DNA of 64,000 nt from Schistocerca nitens (GCF_023898315.1 NC_064621.1:127346521-127410520), one strand, 5' to 3'. Shown: positions 28,651 to 39,666, counted from the first letter of the stretch. A program made the numbers and translations. The notes: generated from the sequence alone by a model not told the origin.

Positions 28651-28925
28651 GAGGCGAATGACTTGGAAGCAACACATGTCGCCTCCGCTAGCTGCAGTCC
28701 AGCGTCAGAGAGCGGCAAACTGCAGGGATAGGCGTCTGTGGTCGACTACGGCAGCCGACGATACCCAACACGACAGAAACAATGCGGCGAGCAGCAGCAT
28801 ATCGCAGGAGAAGAAGAGGTAGCGTGTGGGGTAATTACTTTACAGCTAGCGACAGGTAGATAATATTGAAAACCGTAGGTATTTTTTAAGGATATTGCTA
28901 AATTGCTTCGTAATAACTTCTTTAA

Positions 28926-29114
28926 GCGAGCGGTTCTAGGCGCTTCAGGTAGGAAACGCACGACCGTTACGGTCACAGGTTCGAATCCTGCCTCGGGCAT
29001 GGCTGTGTGTGATGTCCTTAGGTTAGTTAGTTTTAAGTAGTTCTAAGTTCTAGGGGACTGATGACCTCAGATGTTAAGTCCCATAGTGCTCAGAGCCATT
29101 TGAATAATTTGAAT
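28926..29114 (+). mobile_element. tRNA-derived SINE, family A, 5'-truncated
   Basis: Starts at GCGAGCGGTTCTAGGCG, without the first bases of the head. Complete B box and tail. Target duplication TTCTTTAA lies at 28918-28925 and 29115-29122. It lies at the 5' edge of the RTE-like LINE. Confidence 0.9.
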
Positions 29115-30562
29115 TTCTTTAATAATAAAATGCTACCAGTAGGATACAAAATTTTGTCAAGGAAATTACTTCAAATCGTGGAGCCAGTTCTGGATAAAAA
29201 AATAGGTGAATATCAAGCAGGTTTTAGACAAGGTAGATCCTGTGTTGAACAAATATTTAACCTGAAAACACTAATTCGTTACAGAATCTCAAGAGGCCAG
29301 AGATTTGCAATAGTATTTGTAGATTTCAAAAAAGCATACGACTCGGTAGATAGAGAAACATTACTGAAAGTATTGGAAGAATTTGGGGTCGATAAGAAAA
29401 CAATTCAAATTATCAAACAGACGCTAACAAACATTAAGGCCAAAGTTAAATTTATGGGTGAAATTTCAAGGAAGTTCGAAATTAAAACAGGTGTTAGACA
29501 AGGTGATGGTTTATCCCCAATCCTCTTCAACTGCGTACTGGAAAAGATATTGAGAATATGGAAAGAAGAACTCAAAGGCACCAAGAATGACATCAGAATT
29601 GGAACAAAAAAAGAAAAAATAGAAGTGGACTGTTTAGTTTTTGCAGACGATCTGGCAATAATTACAGAAAACGAAGAAATAGCTCAGAATTACTTGGAGA
29701 AACTACAAGAAGTTTCGGCCAGAGCTGGACTGCAGATTTCATTTGAAAAAACCGTGTATATGTCTAATCATAGAAATAACAAGAAAAATCTTATTACTAA
29801 ATACGGCAATATTAAGAGAGTAGAAAAATTTAAGTATTTAGGTGAAATAATTCAAGTGAATGGTTTAGACAAGAGTGCAAACCAGGCGAGAGCAAGGAAA
29901 ATGGAATTTGCTTTTCAAAAAACCAAAGACATATATAACAAAAAAAACATTTCGATTCAAGCTAAATTAAGACATTATAAAACTGTCATTAGACCAGAAT
30001 GCCTGTATGCATCGGAGTGCCTAACTCTTAACAAAAAGGGGGAAATAGAAAACATGGAAAGGAAAGAAAGGAAAATTTTGAGAAAAATATTAGGACCGAG
30101 AAAGATTGGAGAAGAGTACAAGCTAAAGAGTAATAAGGAAATATACAAAACTATTGAGAAGGTGAGTGATGCAATGCGTAAACGCAGACTAACGTTTTAT
30201 GGTCACCTGTCGAGGATGGATGGAAACAGACTAACAAGAAAAGTGTTTGAACATAGTAACAGGAACGAAAAAACCAACAATAAATGGATACAGATGGTGA
30301 AAAAGGATTTGGCCTATTTTAATGTCACCCGTGAGTCAATCAGGGACAGGAAAAAGTTTAAACAAATAGTGAACGAAATTAAGTGTTTTCCAGAAGAAAC
30401 GAAACTAAAGAATAATAACAGGAAATGGTCGGAAGAGCGGAGGAGGAACCATTCGAAAATGATGAGGAAATATTGGGAAGAGAGAAAAAAGATCAAAAAG
30501 CCGGGCAAGTGAATTGTTGAACGTGGTCCAAAGATGGCCGAAATCGAAAGAAGAAGAAGAAG
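29115..30562 (+). mobile_element. RTE-like LINE, 5' truncated, with (GAA)n tail
   Basis: A LINE fragment holding the reverse transcriptase and C-terminus and ending in a GAA repeat at about 30545-30562 right after AAAGATGGCCGAAATCG. Short microsatellite 3' ends are usual for RTE-type LINEs. Its base composition (very A-rich coding strand) differs from all other LINEs in the window, which suggests a separate family. Confidence 0.85.
29124..30512 (+). CDS. RTE-like reverse transcriptase, long open frame
   Basis: The open frame begins upstream in the SINE; the LINE-derived part starts about FNNKMLPVGYKILSRKL. Motifs: GFRQGRSCVEQIFNLK, AIVFVDFKKAYDSVDRE (catalytic Asp), KTGVRQGDGLSPILFNCVLE, DCLVFADDLAIITE (Asp pair), FKYLGEIIQ, and the C-terminal block RHYKTVIRPECLYASECL, KILGPRKIGEEYKLKS and RRLTFYGHLSRMD. 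About 460 residues uninterrupted, with catalytic residues intact. It lacks the endonuclease and the first fingers motifs, so it is not autonomous. No host function is implied. The apparent Met start in the SINE is accidental. Confidence 0.85.
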   Translation, partial: NKMLPVGYKILSRKLLQIVEPVLDKKIGEYQAGFRQGRSCVEQIFNLKTLIRYRISRGQRFAIVFVDFKKAYDSVDRETLLKVLEEFGVDKKTIQIIKQTLTNIKAKVKFMGEISRKFEIKTGVRQGDGLSPILFNCVLEKILRIWKEELKGTKNDIRIGTKKEKIEVDCLVFADDLAIITENEEIAQNYLEKLQEVSARAGLQISFEKTVYMSNHRNNKKNLITKYGNIKRVEKFKYLGEIIQVNGLDKSANQARARKMEFAFQKTKDIYNKKNISIQAKLRHYKTVIRPECLYASECLTLNKKGEIENMERKERKILRKILGPRKIGEEYKLKSNKEIYKTIEKVSDAMRKRRLTFYGHLSRMDGNRLTRKVFEHSNRNEKTNNKWIQMVKKDLAYFNVTRESIRDRKKFKQIVNEIKCFPEETKLKNNNRKWSEERRRNHSKMMRKYWEERKKIKKPGK

Positions 30563-30589
30563 AAAATGCTGGGGGAAAGTGAAACGCGG

Positions 30590-30985
30590 CACAGTCTGAG
30601 AAGTAGAGGAGCAGTGCAGCCTTAGGATAATGATCCCATTGTCGCAAGAGGTTGAAGATAGCCATTTGGCAAAACACTGTATTGTCCTGCGTGAAGGAGT
30701 CGGTAATTGCTTGCTGTACAGCATCTTCCGACATTAATTGTCGACCCTTCAAGGCCATTTTAAGGGACCAAACGCGTGATAATGTCATAGAAAGAGATGA
30801 GGACTATGGGGCGGGTGCACGAGTGTCTCCCAATTGAGCTCTAATTGGTGTAGCTGCGGCGTTACGACATTTGCGGTACAGGGACTTCCATTATCATGAA
30901 GCACCAGGAGCCCTTTCCACAACGGCGGTTTTCGTGAGACATGCTGCCCCAAACACATTCTTCAGTCTTCAGTTTGGGCGCATTT
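30590..30985 (-). pseudogene. mariner (SETMAR-like) transposase remnant
   Basis: On the minus strand: LHDNG remnant of the second catalytic Asp block, then LNWETLVHPPHSPHL (compare HPPYSPDLAPSD), HAFGPLKMALKGRQLMSEDA, VQQAITDSF and LLRQWDHY. These follow the C-terminal half of mariner transposases in order, in several frames. Upstream on the minus strand to about 31250 no clear part was found. Old and inactive. Confidence 0.6.
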
Positions 30986-31429
30986 GGTAATAACGTCGAC
31001 ATAGTTTTCGCATTTACTGCACTCACGTCGGAAAGACAAGAATGCCACTCTAATCCTTTGTCTACAGGTCGGTGCTTATATACCGGCATCGGAATCGCGC
31101 TACGCTGCATATACGCTGCAGGAACGCCGTCACACGGGCAATTCGCCTCACCTTCTGTACGTTGCTCTGCTAACTGCTCTGTGAAGTGTTGTTTCTCGTA
31201 GCGTTGAAATAAAATGTAATCCGTATGGACCGCGCACACCCTTATACCTTTACACATCGATTTGCGTTTACGCATTTCACTTTCAACTATGGGATGAGGG
31301 TTAATTAGAGGCATTTATCGAATTTGTTGCCTAACAGTTCAAAGAAACTTACAAAGGTTCAAACAGAATATAATTTCACTGTTCACACAGTGTCGATCTT
31401 TATCTGTTTCACTACTCATACACCACTGA

Positions 31430-32130
31430 TTCGGGCGATCGTTGTGCAACTTCTTTCGGTTTTCCGAGCAGACGGCGTTGAGCTCAAAGTTTTCGGTGAG
31501 CTTCCCTGTGGTTCTATTTCTTTAGAATACCATGTCTCACTTGTCGCATATTCTTTTTCCTCGCCATGGCGGCTGTGCAGCGAGAGGAACCTACATTGTT
31601 ACGGGAACAACTTAAGTTTCAGTCGATGCAGTTTCCTCAGCCGATCAACAAGATGACATTGCTGTTGAAGGATCGACAGCTGCCGCAGGAAGCCCTGCTT
31701 CAACACGTCGTCCAGGGTGATGACAATGGCAGCAGATTCTTCAAGTTCGACGCCGCCGCATAAGAGTGGGAGGAATACGAACTGCGGCTGTTTCAGCATT
31801 TTGCGGCCTACAACACTTCGGGTCATGTTCAGTGGTTATACTTCGTTTCTTGTGATGGCGCAGATCTCTCGTGCATTTGCATTTAGCTTTTCCACCTTAC
31901 TCAGCCTACATTAGTTGCTTTCCCAGAAGTCATTGCAGCTTTCGATAAGTATTTCGAATCCCATGTGTTGGTCGCCGCTGCGTGGTATAACTTCTTTCGA
32001 ACGATGCGCCAACTTACCTACTTCTTTCGGCAGTGACTCATGGAGTTACGCGGCTTGACTCACACCTGCAAGTTTGTGTTTCCGTGTGGTAAGCCATAAC
32101 CGGACGCCATCCTGCGGGACGCTGTTGTTC
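31430..32130 (+). pseudogene. fossil gag region of an LTR retrotransposon (Ty3/gypsy type)
   Basis: Plus-strand translated pieces resemble a Ty3/gypsy gag: an AAVQREEPTLLREQLKFQ start, FDAAAxEWEEYxLRLxQHF, VIAAFDKYFE and a later AILRDAVVQN phrase. No LTRs, protease or integrase were found beside it. It is broken, with several breaks, and looks old. Confidence 0.5.
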
Positions 32131-32530
32131 AAAATGGTATGAATAACATTCCGAAGTTAAAAAAGAAAAATCTACGTCCAGCATTCTTTATTCCATGAAA
32201 TCATTATAGCCGGTTCAGGCATAATGAAAGGTCAAATACAATAAATTTAAAGGCTTTAGAGCTATGAGAATGTCGGCAATTTTAGTACACGGTTTAAAAA
32301 AAAAAAAACACGTAAACCTCGCCTGCCCCAAATCAGCTATCTCAATTTATCTAAGAGAAATGGGTCAGTCTATTTCCATCACTGAAAATAATTTGCTCAT
32401 TATATTCAAGGAAACAAACGGAAATGTTTTGGAAAAAATAAATAAATATCATTTAGTCATGAAAGCGATCACCGGGTTCAACTCTGAGTAATCAGATCGA
32501 ATTGAGATACTGCAACATTCTGTTAGCACT
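32131..32530. other. no recognised feature
   Basis: AT-rich, no supported gene or repeat. Confidence 0.4.
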
Positions 32531-32848
32531 CCGTCTTCAGGCCACGAGTGGCCTACCGGTACCATCCGACCGCCGTGTCATCCTCAGCGGAGGATGCGGA
32601 TAGGAGGGGCATGTGGTCAGCACACTGCTCTCCCGGGCGTTATGATGGTATTCTTGACCGAAGCCGCTACTATTCGGTCGAGTAGCCCCTCAATTGCCAT
32701 CTCGAGGCTGAGTGCACCCCGAAAAATGGCAACAGCGCACGGCGGCCTGGATAGTCACCCATCCAGGTGTCGACCATGCCCGACAGCGCTTAACTTCGGT
32801 GATCTCACGGGAACCGGTCTACCCACTGCGGCAAGGCCGTTGCCCGCA
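32531..32848 (-). mobile_element. 5S rRNA-derived SINE, copy 2
   Basis: Complement of the copy at 14102-14422 over nearly its whole length. The minus strand reads CCTTGCCGCAGTGGGTAGAC, then CACCGAAGTTAAGCGCTGTC and GGGTGACTATCCAGGC, then the body TTTTTCGGGGTGCACTCAGC and GTGGCCTGAAGACGGAGT. The two copies differ at many scattered positions, so neither is a recent duplicate of the other. No clear target duplication. Confidence 0.85.
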
Positions 32849-33078
32849 ATAATCTATGGAATTTTTTACTATCTGAATTCTCGTCGATAGCTTTTACGAT
32901 GGTTTTGACGTTAATTTAAGAACTGTATAATACTCAAATACTATTCTTGGTGCAATTTTATAATACCGAGTTGTTGATATAAACCGCATTCTGTTTTCTC
33001 TTTCATTTTTTTCTACAATAAACTATGGGTTTTTTAAAGTTTTGTAATGCGGTCCTAGTTATGATTTCCTCCTTGTAG

Positions 33079-33281
33079 CGACCCGCATCTCGTGGTCGTG
33101 CGGTAGCGTTCTCGCTTCCCACGCCCGGGTTCCCGGGTTCGATTCCCGGCGGGGTCAGGGATTTTCTCTGCCTCGTGATGGCTGGGTGTTGTGTGCTGTA
33201 GTTAGGTTTAAGTAGTTCTAAGTTCTAGGGGACTTATGACCACAGCAGTTGAGTCCCATAGTGCTCAGAGACATTTTTGAA
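33079..33281 (+). mobile_element. chimeric SINE: different tRNA-like head, family A tail
   Basis: The head CGTGGTCGTGCGGTAGCGTT with B box GGGTTCGATTCCCG is not the family A head. The rest (GTTAGGTTTAAGTAGTTC, GGGGACTTATGACC, GTGCTCAGAGACATT) is the family A tail. Target duplication CCTCCTTGTAG lies at 33068-33078 and 33282-33292. A similar head with another tail is at 54541. Confidence 0.9.
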
Positions 33282-33292
33282 CCTCCTTGTAG

Positions 33293-33735
33293 CTCTTCGG
33301 CTGTTTACTTCGTCTTCCCCTTTGACACATTGACCTTTCGCTTTCCAGTGTATTGCTAGCCTCCATGGGCTGCTTAGATCATATCGACATGTTAGCAATG
33401 CAACAGAAGTGCAGACATCACTCAGAATTTTAAGTTTTATTTACGTCGGTTTTATACAGCTCGTGTCTACCAAACCCTGTAATAAATCCTACGTAATTTT
33501 ATCTGGCAAGGTATATTTCAGATTTTTTTTTATTCTCGACTTTTCGGTACCATACTATAGTATTATTATTGTATGATAATTCCCGTGTACTTCCTGTATT
33601 TCTTCAGAAATTAGTTAATTTTTAGACATTTTATCTCAGTTCACACTAGGGTCCCATTTATTATTTGTTTTTGCCTCGCTTTTCTCTAGGGCTGACTCAC
33701 TCACCGGTCATGATTTGTACATTTTGACAAATATT
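33293..33735. other. no recognised feature
   Basis: AT-rich, no supported gene or repeat. Confidence 0.4.
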
Positions 33736-33739
33736 TTGA

Positions 33740-34760
33740 TTATACTCAATTTTATTATGACAACCGCGATACATCACTGGAGACTGTTAACGAAAGTACG
33801 TGCATAAGTAATAGGCTCCTAGATATGTGACTGGCTTGAAGACCACTTAAGTAATAGAATCCAGTATGTTGACGGCGAAAGTTAATCGGAGACAGGGATA
33901 ACATCAGGAGTGTCCCAGGGAAGTGTGAAAGGACCGTTGATACTTTCTGTATACTTAAATGACATGACAGACAGGGTGCAGTAATCCGAGGTTGTCCACT
34001 GATGAAGCTGTCGTGTACAGAAAGGTGTCCAAGATAAGTGACTGTAGGTTGATACACGATGACCTAGACAAAGTTTCTAGTTGGTGTAATGAATGGCAGT
34101 TGGTTCCTAACGTAGAAAAATGTAAATTAACACGGGTGGGTAGGAAAAACAAACCCGTAGTGTTCGGATACAGCATTAGTAGTGTCCTGCTTAGTGTCAC
34201 GTCGTTTAAATATCTACGGTAACGTTGTTAAGCGATATGAAATGGAACAAGCATGTGAGGATTGTGGTAGTGAAGGCGAATGGTCGACTTCGGTTTATTG
34301 GGGAAATTTTAGAAAAGTGTAAATCACGTGTAAAGGAGACAGCATATAGGACGCTGGTGCGACCTATTCTTGAGTACTGCTCGAGTGTTTGGGATGCCCA
34401 CCAGGTCGGACTGAAAGAAGATATCGAAGCAATTCAGAGGCGAACTGCTAGATTTGTTACTGGTAGGTTCGATCAGCATGAAAGTGTTAGGGATGTGCTT
34501 CGGGAGCTACTGAGAACGTTTAGAGAACCGGCATTTGAAGCTGACTGCAGAACGGTCCTACTACCACCAACATCGCGTTGGGATCACGAAGATAAGATAC
34601 GTGAAATTACCGCTCATACGGAGGCAAATAGACAGACGTTTTCCCCTCGCTCTATCTCCGAATGGAGCAGGAAAGGAAACGACAAGTTGTGGTACAGGGT
34701 ACCCTCCGCCACGCACCGAACGGTGGCTTGCGGAGTATGCATGTAAATGTAGATGGTGAT
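33740..34760 (+). pseudogene. CR1/jockey-like LINE fragment, decayed
   Basis: The reverse transcriptase from the palm onwards is in many frames: SSIYDWLEDHLSNRIQYV, TSGVSQGSVKGPLILSVYLN, and a lost ADD block with DEAVVYRKV. The C-terminus, 34225-34680, is mostly open: NGRLRFIGEILEKCKSRVKE, RTLVRPILEYCSSVWDAHQ, IQRRTARFVTG, REITAHTEANRQTF. It ends with GCTTGCGGAGTATGCATG and (TAAATG/TAGATG) like the LINE at 6943-8765. Older than that copy. Confidence 0.8.
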
Positions 34761-35990
34761 GGGTTAAACAGCAAAAAGTTAAGTGCAAACCCTACAATAG
34801 AGTATCTCGTTAATTATATCTTAAGCAAACCTCGTTACCCCAGAAATCTTACGTTTAACTATATGCAGTGCTCTGCCATAGGTCTGTCCGTGTGATGATG
34901 AAAGTGAGATGTGCGATTCGCATAGAATGTTCGGAAATGGTGGCGTAATACAGAGCAGACAACACGTTCTAGCAATACAGGCTACTGAACTAACGAAAGT
35001 TCACAGAGAAAAACAATATTTCTACCACAAGTAGGGGCCAGATCGCTCAGCGCTCTACTGGCAAAAACTGGCACCTTAGTCCTATAAACATTTCGAAAGT
35101 ACCTCAGGGCATAATCTGCTTTTGACGGTAGGCCATGCACCTCATCATATCGCCTGCAGTGCTTTCTATGACTGCAGAGGACATAAAATCCGCTAATTCT
35201 CTACATGCCACACACATAAAAATCACCTCTCCCACTGCAATTGGCTACTCCCTTCAAGACCCTAATACAAGTGGTAGATAGTAACGGTTTCCTCAAAGAA
35301 ACATTTCCCATCTCACAAACAAAACCTGATATCACACAGCATTGGGACAGGATGTCAAAAAAAAAAAAAAAAAAAAAAATTAAGGAGAGGCACCATGGGT
35401 AAATACCTTCTCGGAAGAAGGATACACAGTATTTTGCACGTTATACATTGCTTGCTTGATGCTCCTAAAGGAGAACGAACTCGTTTCGTCAGAATTCACC
35501 AAAGACTCCCGCTGACAGTAACTGCTCTTCTTAGCCGAAAACATTTGTAGAACGGTCACTGTTCTAGCGTTACATGGGGTTATGACGTCTTGAAATTTTG
35601 AGATAGGAAAACGTGGCCGTACAGACACCTGCGTAGACAAAAATAATCAATAGGTTATGTCTGTGCACACTTCCAACACTGACTTTACTTTACATGTTGA
35701 CTGACATATCTCACTATTGGCTAGAGGGTTGCCCAACACTAAAAGGACACGCATGTGCAAAATATTGGAAATAGAATGAAAATTATGGAAAATCTTACAG
35801 TTAAACGTAAAAATATGCTTAAAGGGAAAGAGAACATAACTAGTAAATTTTGTGACTAATACATCGATATCTACGTCAAAAACACAATATGCAAGCCACC
35901 GTATATTTCGTCGCGGGGTACCTTGTACCAATATTAATCATTTCCTTTTTGCTCCACTTTCAAAGTGAGCGAAAAACTACTATCCACACT
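34761..35990. other. unassigned, with an A24-type run
   Basis: No supported gene. A pure A run lies at about 35357-35379 and could be the tail of an unrecognised retroposon on the plus strand. The sequence before it (34900-35350) has no tRNA-like box or recognised coding. Confidence 0.4.
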
Positions 35991-35992
35991 AC

Positions 35993-37390
35993 TGGCCATT
36001 GAAATTGCTACACCAAGAAGAAATGCAGATGGTAAACGGGTATTCATTGGACAAACATATTATACTAGAACTGACATGTGATTACATTTTCACGCAGTTT
36101 GGGTGCATAGATCCTGAGAAATCAGTACCCAGAACAACCAACTCTGGCCGTAATAACGGCCTTGATACGGTTGGGCATTGAGTCAAACAGAGCTTGGATG
36201 GCGTGTACAGGTACAACTGCTCATGCAGCTTCAACACGATACCACAGACCATCAAGAGTAGTGACTGGCGTATTGTGATGAACCAGTTGCTCGGCCACTA
36301 TTGATCACACGTTTTAAATTGGTGAGAGATCTGGAGAACGTGCTGGCCAAGGCAGCAGTCGAACATTTTCTGTATCCAGAAAGGACCATGCAGGACCAGC
36401 ACCATGCGGTCGTGCATTATCCTGCTGAAATGTAGGGTTTCGCAGGGATCGAATGAAGGGTAGAGCCACGGGTCGTAACACATCTGAAATGTAACGTCCA
36501 CTGTTCAAAGTTCCGTCAATGCAAAGAAGAGGTGACCGAGACGTGTAACCAATGGCACCCCATACCATCACGCCGGGTGATACGCCAGTATGGCGATGAC
36601 GAATACACGCTTCCAATGTGCGTTCACCGCGATGTCGCCAAACACGGATGCGACCTTCATGATGCTGTAAACAGAACCTGTATTCATCCGAAAAAATAAC
36701 GTTTTGCCATTCGTGCACCCAGGTTCGTCGTTGAGTACACCATCGAAGGCGCTCCTGTCTGTGATGGAGCGTCAAGGGTAACCGCAGCCATGGTCTCCGA
36801 GCTGATAGTCCATGCTGCTGCAAACGTCGTCGAACTATTCGTGCAGATGGTTGTTGTCTTGCAGACGTCTCCATCTGTTGACTCTGGGATCGAGACGTGG
36901 CTGTACGATCCGTTACAGCCATGCGGATAAGATGCCTGTCATCGCGACTGCTAGTGATACGAGGCCGTTGGGATCCAGCACTGCGTTCCATATTACCCTC
37001 CTGAACCCGCCGATTCCATATTCTGCTAACAGTCAATGGATCTCGACCAACGCGAGCAGAAATGTCGCGATACGATAAACCGCAATCGCCATAGGCTATA
37101 ATCGGACCTTTATCAAAGTCGGAAACGTGATGGTACGCATTTCTCCTCCTTACACGAGGCATCACAACAACGTTTATTCAGACAACGCCGGTCAACTGCT
37201 GTTGTGCATGAGGAATCGGTTGGAAACTTTCCCCATGTCAGAACGTTGTAGGTGTCGCTACCGGCGCCAACCTTGTGTGAATGCTCTGATGAAAAGCTAA
37301 TCATTTTCATATCACAGCATCTTCTTCCTGTCGGTTAAATTTCGCGTCTGTAGCACGTCATCTTCGTGGTGTAGCAATTTCAATGGCCAG
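35993..37390 (-). mobile_element. Tc1-like DNA transposon, copy 2
   Basis: Inverted repeats CTGGCCATTGAAATTGCTAC and complement, flanked by TA (35991-35992, 37391-37392). Same family as 8817-10187, with the same transposase order but a longer centre and separate substitutions. It inserted next to, or into, the left part of the Tc1-like fossil that follows. Confidence 0.92.
36314..37165 (-). pseudogene. Tc1-like transposase, nearly complete but broken
   Basis: 283 open codons from MMPRVRRRNAYHHVSDFDKG. It has the paired-type HTH pair (LSYRDISARVGRDPLTVSRI; SARIVRRRLQQHGLSARRP), VIFSDEYRFCLQHH (catalytic Asp 1), GVMVWGAIGYTSRSPLLCID and FQQDNARPHGAGPAW (Asp 2). The frame stops right after PARSPDLSPI. 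The usual Glu codon that follows (SPIEHVWD) is a TAA here, so the third catalytic residue is lost. The last ~60 residues continue in another frame. Better preserved than copy 1, but inactive. Confidence 0.87.
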
Positions 37391-37414
37391 TAGTGTATGT
37401 AAGCGGAGCAGACA

Positions 37415-38695
37415 CGGCCGGGGGATCACCCTAGCGAAGATACGGGCTGCAAGTGGGGAAATACATTGAGGCAAGCGATTTAGACAAAGTACAGGTTAAT
37501 ATTACGTAGAATCTGTGAACGGGTATCTCTAAAAAGGCAAAGCTGGTCGAATGTTCACGTGCTCTTGTAGCGAGTATCTGGGGAAAGAGGTAGAAGGACA
37601 GTGATACTACCACTAGACGCTAAGTGGTTGGACGTTCACGATTCTTCACAGAATGTGGAGGTCGACGGATTGTCTGCTCTGTAAAGTATAACAGATGGTG
37701 ATCTGTGGCATCCCTTTCAAAAGAACACAGTGCTGGTGCGTGGACAAGTGTTTCGAGACACCCCGTTCATAGTACATTGTCCAACGTGGAACTCCGCAGC
37801 AGACCAGCCCTACGTGTTCGCATGTTGACCCAACGACATGGTCAGTTATAATTTCAGTGGGCACGGGACCATCGGGATTCAATCGCCGATTAATGGAAAC
37901 GTGTCGGCTCCTCGGATGAATCACATTTTTGCTACACTGGGTCGATAGTCGTCACCTGAAATGCCGTGATCGAGGTAAACGGCGCCTCGAAACTTGCAGC
38001 GCCCCGTGGACGCACGCTGGTGGGGGCAATATTATGTTATGGGAAACATTCGCCTTCTCTTCCATGGGACTTGCTTTAGTAATCAAAAAACGCTGACTGT
38101 TGCAAACCACCTGCGTCCTTTCATGCTTGATGTCCTCCCCGACAGCGAAATCTTTCAGCAGTATAATTCTCCGTGTCTCGGAACCAGAACTGTATGAGCT
38201 TTATAGTGAACTCATGTTGTTGTTTCGGCAACCAAATTCGCCTGATGTAAATCCCTTGGAACCCATCGGGGTCGCTATCGGGCGCCATCACGGCATACGC
38301 AGATCAACGGTCCGTTATTTACGCGAATTGCACGATCGGTGCGTAGACATGTAATGCCACGTACCTCCACAAACCTACCAACAAACTATGGGATCCTGAT
38401 AGAATCAGTGTTGTATTTCGTTCTAAAGACACACAAGCAAGCTATCACGCAGGTGGTCATAATGGTGGTGGTACATTCTTATGGGACCAAACTACTGAGG
38501 TCATCGGTCCCTAAGCTTACACACTACTTAATCTAACTTAAACTAACTCACGCTAAGGACAACACACACACCCATGCCCGAGGGAGGAGTCGAACCTCCG
38601 ACGCAGGGAGCCGCTCGGACCGTTACAAGGCGCCTCAGATCGCACTGCTACCCCGCGCGGCTGATCATAATGTTCTGGCTCATCAGTGTATGTGA
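37415..38695 (+). pseudogene. second Tc1-like family, decayed, with SINE inside
   Basis: Plus-strand transposase pieces: GDLWHPFQKNTVLVRGQVF, HGTIGIQSPINGNV, a DESHF-like remnant near 37915, ARWWGQYYVMGNIRLLFHGT, HLRPFMLDVLPDSEIFQQYN, and PNSPDVNPLEPIGVAIGRH (third acidic block). Right end CATAATGTTCTGGCTCATCA, the terminal repeat. The left end is not seen; the Tc1 copy 2 lies there. A SINE (38465-38664) sits just inside the right end. Several stops and shifts. Confidence 0.7.
38465..38664 (-). mobile_element. tRNA-derived SINE, family B
   Basis: On the minus strand: head AGCCGCGCGGGGTAGCAGTG, B box GGAGGTTCGACTCC, tail with GTGTGTGTTGTCCTTAGCG and GGGACCGATGACCTCAG-like sequence. Target duplication TCATAATG lies at 38457-38464 and 38665-38672. 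It interrupts the Tc1-like fossil near its right end. Confidence 0.9.
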
Positions 38696-39059
38696 GGAAA
38701 TAGGAGGGGATAGGGAGTTAGGACTTCGGGATAGGGAATTAAGACTTCACGTCCAGTCAGAGACTTGCTATCTGACTGCAATTGTCTTCAGTGATGAGTC
38801 CCGCTTCGAAATGAGTTCCAATGGAGAGCGTTTGTAGCATTATGGGCAGGGCCCTTCAACCGGCTCGAGATTTTGACGATCTAAGGCGCCAATTTGACAG
38901 AATTTGGCACGATATCCCTCAAGAAGACATCCAGCAACCCCGTCAGTCAATGCCAAGCCGAATAACCTCCTGCATAAGGGCCAGAGATGGACTAAAGCGT
39001 TATCAAGTTACTCAATTTGTGAAACTTTCTCTTGAAGAAATCGTTGAATTTTTCTGAAA
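38696..39059 (+). pseudogene. Tc1-like remnant, internally deleted
   Basis: Near 38780-38830, AIVFSDESRFEMSSNGERL holds the first catalytic Asp. It runs within ~50 bases into RDFDDLRRQFDRIWHDIPQE and RQSMPSRITSCIRARDG, the C-terminus. The part with the second Asp and the Glu is missing. The tRNA-like element at 39071 inserted directly behind. Confidence 0.6.
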
Positions 39060-39070
39060 TTGTAATCATT

Positions 39071-39655
39071 TCCAGAATGAGATTTTCACTCTGCAGCGGA
39101 GTGTGCGCTGATATGAAACTTTCTGGCAGATTAAAACTCCTTTCTTTCAGGAGTGCTAGTTCTGCAAGGTTCGCAGGAGAGCTGCTGTAAAGTTTGGAAG
39201 GTAGGAGACGAGGTACTGGCAGAAGTAAAGCTGTGAGTAGCGGGCGTGAGTCGTGCTTCGGTAGCTCAGTTGGTAGAGCACTTGCCCGCGAAAGGCAAAG
39301 GTCCCGAGTTCGAGTCTCGGTCGGGCACACAGTTTTAATCTGCCAGGAAGTTTCATATCAGCGCACGCTCCGCTGCAGAGTGAAAATCTCATTCTGGAAA
39401 CATCCCCCAGGCTGTGGCTAAGCCATGTCTCCGCAATATCCTTTCTTTCAGGAGTGTTAGTTCTGCAAGGTTCGCAGGAGAGCTGCTGTAAAGTTTGGAA
39501 GGTAGGAGACGAGGTACTGGCAGAAGTAAAGCTGTGTGAGTAGCGGGCGTGAGTCGTGCTTCGGTAGCTCAGTTGGTAGAGCACTTGCCCGCGAAAGGCA
39601 AAGGTCCCGAGTTCGAGTCTCGGTCGGGCAAGGTTTTAATCTGCCAGGAAGTTTC
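39071..39655 (+). mobile_element. tRNA-like inverted-repeat element, tandem double copy
   Basis: The first copy (39071-39399) has ~66-bp terminal inverted repeats, CCAGAATGAGATTTTCACTC at the left and GAGTGAAAATCTCATTCTGG at the right. Inside is a tRNA-like unit (39255-39328: TAGCTCAGTTGGTAGAGCAC, anticodon stem TTGCC/GGCAA, B box GAGTTCGAGTCTC). The second copy (39400-39655) lacks the outer left part and ends at TAATCTGCCAGGAAGTTTC. One target duplication TTGTAATCATT (39060-39070, 39656-39666) flanks the whole tandem, so both parts entered together or were duplicated within. Confidence 0.85.
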
Positions 39656-39666
39656 TTGTAATCATT

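Noticed and set aside
39255-39328. Genuine tRNA genes (also at 39558, 53448, 24271 and in every SINE head)
   Set aside because: Acceptor stems do not pair well, T-run terminators are missing, and each sits in a repeated element with fixed flanks.
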